Source: Liolophura sinensis
Lineage: Eukaryota; Mollusca; Polyplacophora; Chitonida; Chitonidae
DNA: 47,984 nucleotides
Direction of reading: 5' to 3'
NCBI RefSeq assembly: GCF_032854445.1
Contig: NC_088307.1
Span: 8,756,017 to 8,804,000, forward strand
Position 1 is the first letter of the stretch. Each line of letters starts with the position of its first letter. Below, in pieces: positions 20,334 through 39,500 of the stretch. The notes below the pieces were generated by a model. The model searched no databases. It was given only the letters and a program-made list of their open reading frames with translations, and was not told the DNA's origin. Made by a program: the position numbers and the translations under genes.

Positions 20334-20449
20334 GCACTGCAATCGAATCGCCTGTATATTGTGTAAATTTGGTTGCTCTAGACCAATCAGTATTGTGTGT
20401 GTGTGGGAGGAGATTCGACGTCGATTCGACGGCGATTCGATTGCAGTGC
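20334..20449. mobile_element. Small inverted-repeat (MITE-like) element, unit A-B spacer
   Basis: Perfect 19-bp arms: gcactgcaatcgaatcgcc at 20334-20352 and its reverse complement at 20431-20449. A weaker match extends the arms outward (ctcca...). No target duplication recognised. Confidence 0.6.
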
Positions 20450-21476
20450 TCCTTGGAGTTTCTGATCTTCGAAGCGATTATGTCGAAATGTTTAACGATA
20501 GTGAGCAAATGGCGGCACCTGATCAGATTCAGCTCGGTGCGCGTAGTTTGACTACGACTGGCGGCAACTGTAAGCAGATACTTAGCAACGTAACTGTCAT
20601 GTGACCTGTTCATGATGGCGAGATTCTTGTACTTGGTGCGTTGATGTAACTGATATAGCGTCTAATATACCTTTAAGTTAAGTGCCTTTTCTTTCGAAAG
20701 TTTAGGTCTCTTGTGCAATTTTCTTGTCATTTTATTCCAACAGTTCTCTTATATACCCCAATTTAGTGACAGACAAGACAAATGTAATACAATTACAGTC
20801 CTTTCTCTGGTTACACTCCCCGTGTAAATGATTTGCTTTGTCTGTGCGATGCGAGAGGTGTTGTACAAGCACGGGCTAAGCCACAGGCTATCGATGAACT
20901 TATTTGTCGCAAGCACGCCTAGATTGACAGAGTTGGGTACAACGTATACGTATAGGTTCATATTAGGGTTTTCGAAGTCACTGTTCAAACTTAAAATGCA
21001 GCTTTTTCGGTAAAATTTCTGCTTTTCTTGGAAAATGTATTAAAATTTCGAACTGGACATGATCACAATAGAAGTTGAAAGCTTTTCAGATAAAGATTTC
21101 ATATTTGATACGCAGGCTCAGATTAATGTGAACTTAGATTCTATTTAAATTACCACTGGTTTGATTAAATTTCTGGTTTGCACGGAAACTGACTATAAGT
21201 AGGAAGTTTCAGCGACGTTATAAATCGCCATGTTCAACTCCATTAAATTTGTCCCATTGTCCATACATGGAGCTGAACGTCTTTTTAGTGAGTATTTGGG
21301 GCAAGTTCTTGTACAGACTCAACCTGAGTACCAGCACGTGTTACCTCACCGGAATGTCATGTCAAAAACACCAAACCTGACACCCTGTAGCTTTATAGAC
21401 ATGTCTAGACTCGGATTTGTTCCGCATGTCAGGGAGATGTAGACTTTTTAATGTTGAGGCCACACCAGTGTCATTT
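20450..21476. other. Spacer, no gene supported
   Basis: A 97-codon plus-strand frame crosses the inverted-repeat element and ends at 20604; it has no splice or homology support. About 395 bp (20,690-21,085) are absent from unit B. Confidence 0.4.
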
Positions 21477-21895
21477 AAGGTAAGATCACTTACTGGTTAC
21501 AGCGCCCGCCACGAAGTCGGGCGACCTGGGATCAAAACCGGGTCTGGTCATACCATCTTTATTTTATCAAGCGACAGCGTGTTATCGGTGTCGCTGGCAG
21601 GAAGAAGGGTCATACCAAAGACTTTTAGAATGGTACTCATTGCTGCCTCGTTTTTGTCTTAGCGCTGAGACGTTTGAGTAAGGAAGCAGGACTGGTTGGG
21701 CCGGTGTCAGTGTAATGTGAATGAGTGGGCTGTCATGTCTTCGGCATGAGACTTCAGTGACGGCATCACTTTAAGGGCATGGCCTGACCCTTCTTCAAGA
21801 AGGCAATATATGTACACACACCTAATGGCTCCTCGTCGTTATATTACTGAAAGATTGTTAAGTGCGATATAAAAAACACACGTACATACATGGTA
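21477..21895 (+). mobile_element. SINE, family III, full length
   Basis: Head ttacagcgcccgccacgaag with B-box region gggatcaaaacc, then gtcttcggcatgagacttca, ending cgatataaaaaacacacgta. Confidence 0.8.
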
Positions 21896-22081
21896 AGACA
21901 CAGCGTGCTGCCTTCCATATGCACCAGTGTTGGTATCTTCTCTATTTTATGGCATACGTACAGAATTCCATGCGGAAATGCTGGTTTTTATGGCCGTATT
22001 CTATGTTTGATGAAGTGGACATAAACAGAAGTGGACATAAAATCAACCAGTTCGAATGAAGATCTCATTAGAATCAGTAGT

Positions 22082-22087
22082 TTTATT
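22082..22087 (-). promoter_or_regulatory. Poly(A) signal AATAAA of gene B
   Basis: AATAAA on the minus strand, about 30 nt after the gene B stop codon. Confidence 0.7.
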
Positions 22088-22117
22088 GACAGCAAACAAT
22101 CATGGCGGCTGTTACAT

Positions 22118-28155
<6,038 letters not shown>

Positions 28156-28194
28156 GGAGTGAGTCAAACTGTGTTTCGAGAATCAGTTCACACT

Positions 28195-28239
28195 GTACTT
28201 GCCTGCAGTACAAGTACCCAGCTTGATGGACGTTAAATA
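28195..28239 (-). promoter_or_regulatory. Candidate core promoter of gene B
   Basis: The same TATTTAA (28239-28233) and downstream inverted repeat as gene A, again 78 bp before the ATG. Confidence 0.35.
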
Positions 28240-28784
28240 GGGGTCCTTTTTGTAGGCTCTGCTCAACCGGATATCGCACTCGATCGCGCTGTCCTCAAAC
28301 CAAACATTTCCAAGTAAGGCTGGCATGACACACGTAGCAACAGCTGGTGATTTTTTTCCAGATAATATCATCTCATTATTACCTGAAATCGCTTAAGAGT
28401 TTGAGTCAAGGGTTCTGGTATATCTGATTTAGATTTACATATACATTAAACCATTTGTTAATAGGCGTATCCTAGGGTGGCCATGTGTCAAGCGAGAAAG
28501 ATGGAGGTTAAAATTATCATCTCATCGAATTAATTACATCGTGTTGCGTAAGAGCGTGTAAGGTGTGGTTAGTTGGGGTGATGGAGTGGGGAGGTGGGGG
28601 AAGGGGCATAGAGAGAGAGAGAGGTGGGGGGAGCCATCTCAAAACACTTTTACTATCTACTAGTGATGGTCAATAGAGATTCGTCCTCGTCTCTATACAT
28701 GGGGCATTAGTTTAAAAAGTTGTCTCAAAAGCTGGACTCCAAGAGCATCTCACCAAGTCCAGCTAATGCTGGTTTCCCCTCCAG

Positions 28785-28932
28785 ACTTACTTGGGAAGGT
28801 CTTCAAGCAACGTGCGGATGGTCGAGGGTTTCCCTCGGGTCTCTGTCCGGATTCCTCTCACCATAATATTGGTCGCCGTCGTATGCGAAATATTATTGAA
28901 AAGGGTGTAAATCAAACAACCAATCAAACAAA
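28785..28932 (+). mobile_element. SINE, family I, upstream of gene B
   Basis: Same insertion as at 16,467. Confidence 0.75.
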
Positions 28933-29055
28933 CGTGTATCAAAGCATGCCTCATATGCTGTACAGTCATGTGCACAATATGGACGGTACGGGGTAAAACA
29001 TCAATCACAGCTGGATACCCTACAAACACTGTTTTCAAGACAAAGCACTTTTCAC

Positions 29056-30090
29056 GACAAGTATTGTGGAGAAGTGGAAAAGTGGGAAATCTCGGGTACC
29101 ACATATATGAGTAGATGGTTACCTACTCGTATAGATTTTCCAGACAAGTACTGCGGAGAAGTGGGAAAAGTGGGAAATCTCGGGTACCACAGATATGAGT
29201 AGACGGTTACCTTCTTGTATGCACTCATGTTTACAGCAAGTATTGTGGAGAAGTGGGAAAAGGTGGGAAATGTCGGTTATCACAGATATGAGTAGATGAT
29301 TACCTTCTCGTATAGACTGTTTTCCTGACAAGTATTGCGGAGAGGTGGAAAAAGTAGGAAATCTCGTTTATCACAGATATGAGTAGACGGTTAGCTTCTC
29401 GTATAGGCTGTTTTAAAGACAAGTATTGCGGAGAAGTGAGAAAAGTAGGAAATCTCGGGTACCACAGATATTAGTAGACGGTTACCTTCTTGTACTCACT
29501 CATTTTTAAGGCAAGTATTGTAGAGAAGTTGGAAAAGTGGGAAATGTCGGTTACTACAGATATGAGAAAATGGTTACCATTGTTACACAGTTTTCCAGAC
29601 AAAATGATATTGATGTAAATTACATTAATTACAAAAATATAATAATATAAGTAGATGATTACCTTCTCGTATCGACTGTTTTCTAGAAAAGTATTGCGGA
29701 GAGGTGGGAAAAGTAGAAAATCTCGGATACCACAAATATAAGTAGATGGTTACCTTTTCGTGTAGACTGTTTTTCAGACAAATATTGTGGAGAGGTGGGA
29801 AAAGTGGGAAATGTTGGGTACCACAAATATAAGTAGATGGTTACCTTCTCGTATAGACAGTTTTCACGACAAGAATTGTGGTGAAGAGGGAAAAGTGGGA
29901 AATCTCGGGTACCACAGATATGAGTAGACGGTTACCTTCTTGTACGCACTCATTTTTAAGCCACGTATTGTAGAGAAGTTGGAAAAGTGCAAAATGTCGG
30001 TTACTACAGATATGAGAAAATGGTTACCATTGTTACACGTCTTTCCAGAAAAAAATGATATTGATGTAAATTACATTAATATAATAATAA
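29056..30090. repeat. 87-92-bp tandem repeat upstream of gene B (about 10 units)
   Basis: Same repeat as upstream of gene A, about one unit shorter, with the same two-block order and the same gatattgatgtaaattacat ends. Confidence 0.8.
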
Positions 30091-31077
30091 TAATATAATT
30101 CCAATAAAGTACATTATTGTGGATCATTGGTAAAAACATCACAGCCTCGATCTGTCCAACCTATTCCAGCGAAAGTTTGGCAGTTGGTCTATAAAACTTT
30201 CCAAAATACATTTCACTCTACAATGAGTTTTGGAGAGAAAGGAATTGAAAATGTACAGATCACTAGACTTCCAACGCAAAGGCGAGACGAAAATTTTCAA
30301 TAAAGTTTACTGAGTTACCTTCGAACTAAGAGGACAACGACGACAACTCATGAAAGAGAAACATAAGCTAAAAGAAACTCATATTAGTTAAAACACAGAT
30401 ACGTTGTTATCAAAGTTTAAATTTGTTTAAATACCTTTAAATCTCGTTGAGTCAGCCCAGTGATTTCATTCAATCACAGAGAATGAATACTTACTGGGAA
30501 TAATATGCGAGACTTCAAAGGCGACTTTTGAAGTCGAGATAACGATGTATCCCTGGGACTGTGCGCAGCCTAAATCAAATTTCATTAAATTCTTTCATCT
30601 CTTTGATGAGTTTTAAGCGTAGATAATGTAATAGATTTTTCTCCGCTGAATATATTTTTCACGAACTGTAATAAAACTTTTCGTGTGGCCATTGCGTTGG
30701 ATGCTTAGCAGTCTGTGCATTTTGAATTCCGCCCTATTTGAAAATATGTGGTGCAGAAAATTTATTCCATCACAATAATTTGTTTTACCTTGTTTAGATA
30801 TATTGAACAGCGAATGAAATGCAAATCTGACTTTTGGTGACTTTTCAAGATGAAGTCAAATTGTCGATCAAAGGCTGATTCACCCTTTGTCACACAAATT
30901 TCTGTATCGGGTATGCCCTTGCCCACTGTGGTAAACAATACGTATCATTTTGTGCTATGATGTTTTTGTAACGTAATATATGCATGTGTGTGGAGGGCGA
31001 CAGCCACATGGTAAAATCAGTCCTCTACACAAAACTTCTATTGCATCATTTCCCGACCTGATAATGGAACGAATACA
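30091..31077. other. Conserved spacer, no gene seen
   Basis: Unit B copy of 17,861-18,850, with small differences throughout. Confidence 0.4.
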
Positions 31078-31317
31078 TTTTATTTATTTATTTATTTATT
31101 TGATTGTTGTTTTACGCCGTACTGAAGAATAGTTCACTTATACGACGGCGGTCAGCATTATGGTGGGTGGAAACCGGGCAGAGCTCGGGGGAAAACCCAC
31201 GACCATCCGCAGGTTACTGACGGACGTTCCCACGTACGGCTTGAACTCACAGCGACCGCATTGGTGAGAGACTCTTGGTTCATTACGCTGTGCTAGCTCG
31301 CTGAGCCACGGAGGCCC
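31078..31317 (-). mobile_element. SINE, family I
   Basis: Same insertion as at 18,852, with a small internal deletion in the head. Confidence 0.85.
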
Positions 31318-31324
31318 AGAGCAA

Positions 31325-31410
31325 ATACATTGAAAGAATGAATGAATGATTATGGCTTAACGCCACATCGGCAATATTTCAGCCATATTGTGGCGAATAT
31401 ACATAGAAAG
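31325..31410 (+). mobile_element. Fourth SINE type, tail fragment with target-site duplication
   Basis: ggcttaacgccacatcggca and caatatttcagccatattgt lie between atacattgaaag (31325-31336) and atacatagaaag (31399-31410). Absent from units A and C, which have one copy of the target. Confidence 0.7.
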
Positions 31411-31774
31411 AGAAATAACTACAGGCCTCCCAGGCATTTCTGAGAATTGTTTTCTTGTCTTTCTGGTATGGGAAATTCGGTGTGCTTATAACAAAGTATG
31501 GACATTCAATGTATGCCAATATGGGGAATTAGCTTATTCCGCGGTGCAGGCTAATTTTGTGGCATTGGAATGCAAGTGGCGAAGAAATCTGATGTTAGAT
31601 GCAGTTGACACACCCATCTGATCTGAATCAGAGCGGTTAAAATCTTTTCATCGCTGGGCCACATCAGATGTCAGTTCAATCCCAGCCTTAGACAGTAAGT
31701 TTGTAGATTATTTTCTCTCATCGCATGCTCCTAGGCCTTTGGCGCCAGTAAGCTGCCGACGACACTTATCTGTA

Positions 31775-32010
31775 TGTATGTGTGCTTGTGGTTTTACTTC
31801 TTACTTAACAAACAACGAGAAGTGATTAGCTCTGAGTGTAGGCCTACATATATTGTGTCTTCTTATGACAGTTCTAGTCCTTGCCGTCAAAGTGCTGCCA
31901 CTACTGAAGTATCACGCCGAAGACACCAGATACGACATCCCACCCAGCCAGATTATACTGACACCCGGCCAAGCAGTCATGTTTCTGTGCTGTAAAGCAG
32001 AGCGTAGGTC
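31775..32010 (-). mobile_element. SINE, family III, head missing
   Basis: Unit B copy of the element at 19,858. Confidence 0.75.
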
Positions 32011-32249
32011 GAGCAAGCAACTGGGTGCAATTCGACGCAGCGTGGCGGAGGTCATAAAAGTTAGTCGGATGTTCGCCTTAGGTGGTAGGCGATTCAAAGA
32101 GACCAGACCAATGTTTCAAACTTTAACATTCAAATATCTCTTATCTTTTGAAATATACAATGACCAATTGTTGAAAAAAATATATCTCTTTTGATCCTCT
32201 TTTCCCCTGACACCAAAGTTGACAACATCTATCTCCATGGAGATAGGGG

Positions 32250-32354
32250 GCACTGCAATCGAATCGCCTGTATATTGTGTAAATTTGGTTGCTCTAGACC
32301 AATCAGTATTGTGTGTGTGTGGGAGGAGATTCGACGGCGATTCGATTGCAGTGC
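32250..32354. mobile_element. Small inverted-repeat element, unit B-C spacer
   Basis: Arms at 32250-32268 and 32336-32354, perfect over 19 bp as in unit A. The loop is 11 bp shorter. Confidence 0.6.
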
Positions 32355-32956
32355 TCCTTGGAGTTTCTGATCTTCGAAGCGATTATGTTGAAATGTTTAA
32401 CGATAGTGAGCAACTGGCGGCGCCTGATCAGATTCATTTCGATGCGCGTAGTTTGACTACGACTGGCGGCAACTGTGAGCAGATACTTAGCAAGGGACGG
32501 GATCCTTGAACACGATGCGTGGATGTAATTGATATAACGTCTAATATACCTTTAAGTTAAGTGCCTTTTATAAAGATTTCATATTTAATACGCAGGCTTA
32601 TATTAACGTGAACTTAGATTCTATTTAAATTGCCTCTGGTTTGATTAAATTTCTGGTTTGCACGGAAACTGACTATAAGTAGCATGTTTCAGCGACGTTA
32701 TAAATCGCCATGTTCAACTCCATTAAATTTGTCCCATTGTTCATACATGGAGCTGATCGTCTTTTTAGTGAGTATTTTGGGCAAGTTCTTGTAGAGACTC
32801 GAATTGAGTACCAGCATGTGTTACCTCACCGGAATGTCATGTCAAAAACACCAAACCTGACAAATTGTAACTTTATAGACATGTCTAGACTCGGATTTGT
32901 TCCGCGTGTCAGAGAGATGTAGACTTTTTAATGTTGAGGCCACACCAGTGTCATTT

Positions 32957-33366
32957 AAGGTAAGATCACTTAATGGTTAGAGCGCCCGCCACGAAGTCGG
33001 GCGACCTGGGATCAAAACCGGGTCTGGTCATACCATCTTTATTTTATCAAGCGACAGCGTATTAATAGTGTTGCTGGCAGAAAGAAGGGTTATACCAAAG
33101 ACTTGGTAAAATGTTACTCATTGCTGCCTCGTTTGGCGTTCAGCGCTGAGACGTTTGAGTAAGGAAACAGGACTGGTTGGGCCGGTGTCAGTATAATGTG
33201 AATGAGTGGGCTGTCATGTCTTCGGCTTGATACTTCAGTGACGGCATCACTTTAAAGGCATGGCCTGGCCCTTCTACAAGAAGGCAATATATGTACACAC
33301 ACCTAATGGATCCTCGTCGACTGAAAGATTGTTAAGTGCGACGTAAAAAACACACGTACATACATG
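32957..33366 (+). mobile_element. SINE, family III
   Basis: Unit B copy of the element at 21,477. Confidence 0.8.
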
Positions 33367-33547
33367 GTAAGACACGGCGGGCTGCCTTCCATATGTACCA
33401 GTATTGGTATCTTCTCTATTTTATGGCATACATACAGAATTCCATGCGGAAATGCTGGTTTTTATGGCCGTATTCTATGTTTGATGTTTCACAGAAGTGG
33501 ACATAAAATCAACCAGTTCGAATGAAGATCTCATTATAATCAGTAGT

Positions 33548-33553
33548 TTTACT
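33548..33553 (-). promoter_or_regulatory. Variant poly(A) signal AGTAAA of gene C
   Basis: The hexamer at the position of AATAAA in genes A, B and D reads AGTAAA here, a single-base change. AGTAAA is a recognised weaker variant, so 3' processing may be reduced rather than lost. Confidence 0.55.
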
Positions 33554-33583
33554 GACAGCAAGCAATCATGGCGGCTGTTACAT

Positions 33584-36500
33584 CTATTCTGCAGGCCTGG
33601 GCCTCGGGACGAAATTCAAAGTTTGGGCGGCGGCCTTCAGGACACCTCCTTCTCTTCTCCACAGAACCAACTCACTGCAAAAAAGTAGAGTAGGTGTAAT
33701 TAGAATGGTGCCTGCATGTTCACATTTATTTGTTTATTTGCCTATACATTTGATTTATTGATTATAATTTATTTGATTGGTGATTTACGCCGTACTCAAG
33801 GATAGTTCACTTACATGATGGCGGCCAGCATAATCGTGGAAAATCCCACGACCATCCGCACGTTGCTTTCAGATCTTCCTACTTACGGCCCGACAGGATG
33901 AACTGGACTTGAACTCACAGCTATCGCATTGGTGAAAGGCTTCTGGGTCATCGTGCGGCACTGGTGTGCTAAGCCACTCGGCTACAGAGGCCCCCTTATA
34001 AATTTGAGCAGCGCTTTTCAATCGCCAGGTACCAGTTCAGTTGGCAGAGCGTCCGCTTAGGGGGCGGTAGATTCAGGGTCAATCCTGGGTCGGGTAACAC
34101 TTAAGAACTCTAAAGAGGAAGTTGTACTTCCTGGTTTTGCGTTCAGCATTAAGAGGAAGTGCAAAGTCTGGTCGACCCGTATCAGTATAATGGCTGGGAA
34201 GGCGCGGCTTACTTGCCTTCGGTAAGTCGTCTCAGTGAAGCAGCACTAGATTAAAGGGCCGCAAAGGGCATGCATGCGATATGTACCCAACTTCCGTTAG
34301 CAAATGGTTCTTTTGTTTCAGGCCTAATAACTTTTCGAAGATGTAGCTATAATATTTAGATGTATTTAATTTAAAAAACATATAAATAACCTTAATCCAA
34401 TTTACTTGAATTACAAATTTATAATAGGATTATTGTTTGTCAGAAAATCCTTGCAACCCACACGAAAGCTAATTTCTACTCCGGAAACTAAGACTTCTTG
34501 GAAGAAATACATTTTCACGCCCAGAAAGACCGAAACCTGTACACTTACTATGCAGCTCCGAATCCGGTGCTACGGCTGGTAGCCTCAATCAGATTGAGAC
34601 CTATGACAAGATCCTCGCTTAAGTAGAGGATGTCTTCAACCGTCAGTATAGAGGGAGATCCGTTGAATTCACCGAGAACCCACCAGTTGTAGACGGAGAC
34701 AGTGCCTTTCACCCTACTCTCTGTGAAGAGAATCAGAACACTGATTGCATGAATGTAAGAAACATACACTGGAGAGCATGAATAAATCGTCCGGTCGTTG
34801 GACTTCTTTTACGATCGAACATGGAAAGATCTTCCAGCAACCTGCGTTTCCTCCCACCATGATGTTGACCGCCTTCATATAAGTGAAATATTCTTGAGAA
34901 CGGCGTAAAACACTGATCAAGTAAATAAATAAATCCATGTGTTACGGGTAAGCTTTCTCTCTCTGGGAAAATGTGAACATTGAATATAAGAAACACTCAG
35001 GACAATGTGAGCAAATTATCCATTGGTTAAACACTCTGTAGGGAACCCGGAACACTACAAATTAAAAAGTCATCAAATCATTCGAACATTAGACTCCCTG
35101 TTGAGAAATGGGAACACTGAATATTAGAAACACTGAGGGGAATACGAGTAAATTATTGATGTCAACAAAGCTTCTTCGACTGAGACTATGTGCTTTGTGA
35201 CTCTTTTTGCTGAAAAGCAATAGGGCATATAAACAGTTACTTGTCACATGTATATTAAAGGGGTATTTTTTGTTGCTGTAACAATATGGGACAAATCTAT
35301 GTCTCTTCGCAAACAGGCGATAGAAAACTTCCGAGTTTTTTAGTTGACATATATTCGTGACATTCTGTACCTGCATCAATTTCGAAAAGATGTCAGTTTA
35401 TAACCTGTATTTTGAATGAGGTGTAGCTATTAACAGTGCGGTGTGACAGGAGAGCGTCGTGTTCTAAATTTATGGCACGGGAGGGCATTCTGGAGTGAAA
35501 TTGTGAAAGGAAATCTTTGTGGTCTGAATGTGTGACAGGAGAGCTTTGTGGTGTGACAGGAAAGCGCTGTGGTGTCACAGGAGGGCGTTTTGCTCTGAAT
35601 GTGTGAGTGGATTGTGTTGTGGTGTGGATGTGTGACAGGAGAGCGTTGTGGTGTGGATGTGTGAGTGAAGAGCGTTATGGTGTGGATGTGTGACTGGAGA
35701 GCGTTGTGGTGTGGATGTGTGTCTGGAGAGCGTTGTGGTCTGGATGTGTGACTGGAGAGCGTTGTGGTCTGAATGTGTGACTGGAGAGCGTTGTGGTCTG
35801 GATGTGTGAGTGGAGAGTGGTGTGGTCTGGATGTGTGACTGGAGAGCGCTGTGGTCTGGATGTGTGACTGAAGAGCGTTGTGGTCTGGATGTGTGAAAGG
35901 AGAGCGTTGTTGTTTGGATGTGTGAGTGGAGAGTGTTGTGGTGTGGATGTGTGACTGGAGAGCGTTGTTGTTTGGATGTGTGAGTGGAGAGTGTTGTGGT
36001 CTGGATGTGTGACTGGAGAGTGTTGTGGTGTGGATGTGTGACTGTAGAGCTTTGTGGTGTGGATGTGTGAAGGGAGAGTGTTGTGGTCTGGATGTGTGAC
36101 TGGGGAGTGTTGTGGTCTGGAGGTGTGAGTGGAGAGTGGTGTGGTCTGGATGTGTGAATGGAGAGCGTTGTTGTTTGGATGTGTTTAAGGAGAGGGTTGT
36201 GGTCTGAATGTGTGAGTGGAGAGTGTTGTTGTCTAGATGTGTGACTGGAGAGCGTTGTTGTTTGGATGTGTGAGTGGAGAGTGTTGTGGTCTGGATGTGT
36301 GACTGGAGAGTGTTGTGGTGTGGATGTGTGACTGTAGAGCTTTGTGGTGTGGATGTGTGAAGGGAGAGTGTTGTGGTCTGGATGTGTGACTGGGGAGTGT
36401 TGTGGTCTGGAGGTGTGAGTGGAGAGTGGTGTGATCTGGATGTGTGAATGGAGAGCGTTGTTGTTTGGATGTGTTTAAGGAGAGGGTTGTGGTCTGAATG

Positions 36501-39500
36501 TGTGAGTGGAGAGTGTTGTTGTCTAGATGTGTGACTGGAGAGCGTTGTGGTCTGGATGTGTGAGTGGAGAGCGTTGTGGTCTGGATGTGGGTTTGGAGAG
36601 TGTTGTGGTGTGGATGTGTGACTGGGGATCGTTGTGGTATGAATGTGCGACAGAGCGCTGACAAGCGTCAGAGATTTTGGACATTCAAACAATAAAATAT
36701 AACAGGCCTTCAACATGTACATAAATCGCATGCCAACGTACCCGTTCTACCCACTGGTGGGCCCCTAAACACTGCAATCGTCTGGTAAAAGAACCAAGTA
36801 TTGTTCGTGTAATAGTCGCTCAGGGTAGTATTGGCTATTGTACCACGGAGAGTAGCATTCTTCCACTCCTCAGTTCTGGCTATAACTTCTGAACGGATAT
36901 CTGGAAAGAAAAATGTTTTGTATTTGTCTATTCTTGTCATTCAATGTAGCAATTGTGATACTCGCTACATGTATCCTACATTAGACTTACAGACTGGTAT
37001 ACTGTAAAGTCAAGTTACCCAATCTCTTGTTTTCATGTTAAGTTACCTGGAGAAGGAGGATGGTTTCCTCAGCGGACTCCGGGGCGTTCTCCACCCATAA
37101 ACCTATCTGTCATTATGGAAAAGGAAATATCCTTGATTTGGTCGTTCATGAACAAATCGAATAAATTGAGAACTAGATAAATAAAAATTTTCTTACATTT
37201 CCAACATTTTGAGTCTTCACGCCCTGTTGTCAATACATTGGTACACAGAGGCGCAATACTTTTATCACCTATGTGTAATTCACAGGGGTACAATATGCAG
37301 TTCACAGAAGTACAATATACAATTACAGGGGTACTGCATATAATTCACAGAGGTTCAGTGTGTAATTCGCGGAGGTACAATATGGAGTTCACAGAAGTAC
37401 AATATACAATTACAGGGGTACTGCATGTAACTCACAGAGGTTCAGTGTGTAATTCGCGGAGGTACAATGTGGAGTTCACAGTAGTACAATATATAATTCA
37501 CAAGGATACAGTATATAATTAACATGGTTAAACTACACGTTATGCGTTCTCGTCACACTGGATACGTTTGCAATACTACCGGAGTGGAGTTCAGCCGTAA
37601 TTATTCATGCATTCATTCACTGCCTTTTTCATGTGGGTATAATACATCATTCACAGGAGTACAACGCGGTATTCACAACAGCTGACTAGTTTATAGGGAA
37701 GCATTATGATATCCATCGGAGATCCAGTATGATATTACCTGAGAACAATACGTTATTCACGAAGATCCCATCTGCTATTACTTGACAACAATATATTTTT
37801 CACGGAGATCCTATATTATATTACTAGAGAACAGTATCTTATTTAAGGAGAGCCTGTACGACGTTACTAGAGAACAATACGTTATTCACGGAGATCCTAT
37901 ACGACATTACTACAGAACAATACGTTATTCAGGAAGATCCTATATGACAGTACTAAAGAACAATACATTATTCACCGAGATCCTATATGATATTACTAGA
38001 GAAAAATACGTTATTCAGCGGGATACTGTATGACGCCTTGGAGGACAATATGTTTTTGTATGTAGGCATATATGTATGGTTGGAGTGTAATGCGTACTTA
38101 GCAGTTTTTCAATCATATGACGACTAGGAGTCATGAGGTGCGTGTATATATAGTGTGTCTTCTAGTGACAGGGGGAGTCCAGTTCATACCGAAGACACCA
38201 AACATGATACCCCACCCAGTCATATTATAATTACACCGTGTCAATCAGTCTTGTTTCCTTGTTCTAACTTTTTAGTACAGAGCCTTGCGTACTGTACCAA
38301 GCGAGGCAGCAGCAAAGACCATTTTTAAAGTTTTTGGTATGACCCAGTTCGGGTTTTCCAACTTCAAGGCGGACGCTCTAACCATTAAGCCAACGAAGCG
38401 ATCCATGTTATTCGCGGAGATTCACAATATCCACAGAACAGTTCACGATTTTGCCACAATATTGTATATTACCAGAGTGCAATACATTCTTAAGTGTAAG
38501 ATATGACTCACCATTGCATTTTGGGAAGCGTGAGGTCTTTGTGATCACTTCCGTTCGACACACGCACCCTGCTCCACACACTTGTCCTTTCTTAAAAGAG
38601 AGCAGGGGAAATATACGTTATCATTAGAATCGCAAATAGAAAGTATAAATCATAAAAGAAAAGTGGCAAAAGCCGACAACACACAGGCGTTGGAAGCCGG
38701 AGCGAGGCAGAGCGTTGGTTTGGTGCGGGGGGTAGGGGGATGGAGGGGGGTCTTTTTCTCACGATAGGCGTAACTTACATGTTCCAAGCACTGGCATAAC
38801 CTATATAGAGAGAAACATTCTCACAGTCGATGTTAACGTCATTCGTTTCTATCTGTATGTCTGTTCTAAGGACTTGTGTAAAAGAAAAGTCAACAAATAA
38901 TTTAACTTATTTTGATCGAAACAACCACAAACATGTTTTCTGACTGGCTTTATAACTCTGTGAACCAATTTCTGATCTGGAAGTCTGATGAGACCATGGC
39001 ACATTGGAGAAACCGGAAACGCCGATGAAAAGATCGGTCTTTTCTCACGATAGGCGTAACTTACATGTTCCAAGCACCGCCATAACCTATATATAGAGAG
39101 AAATTCTCATGGCCTCTGTGAACGTCATTCGTCTCTGTCTCTATGTCTGTTCTGAGGACTTGTGTAAAAGAAAAGACAACAAATAATTTAACTTAGTTTG
39201 GTCGAAACAACCACAAACATGTTTTCTGACTCGCTTTGTAACTCTGTAAACCAATTTCTGATCTGGAAGTCTGATGAGGCCATGGGACATTGGAGAAACC
39301 GGAAACGCCGATGTCGCGTCATTCATACTCTACACCCACTCAGTATGTGCGTCAAAAAGGCAGTATAGGCATCGAGTGAGGTTACAGCGAAAACAGAAAA
39401 AAATCGAACCTGACTTGTTTGACTTGATAAAAAGTCGTCGCTTTCGATTTTCTCACCGTGATTGATTTTGCTTAACTTGAACTACGATATATCAGTTTTA

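Noticed and set aside
35430-36731. Open frame of 433 codons on the minus strand, the longest in the window
   Set aside because: Same minisatellite artefact in intron 4 of gene C.
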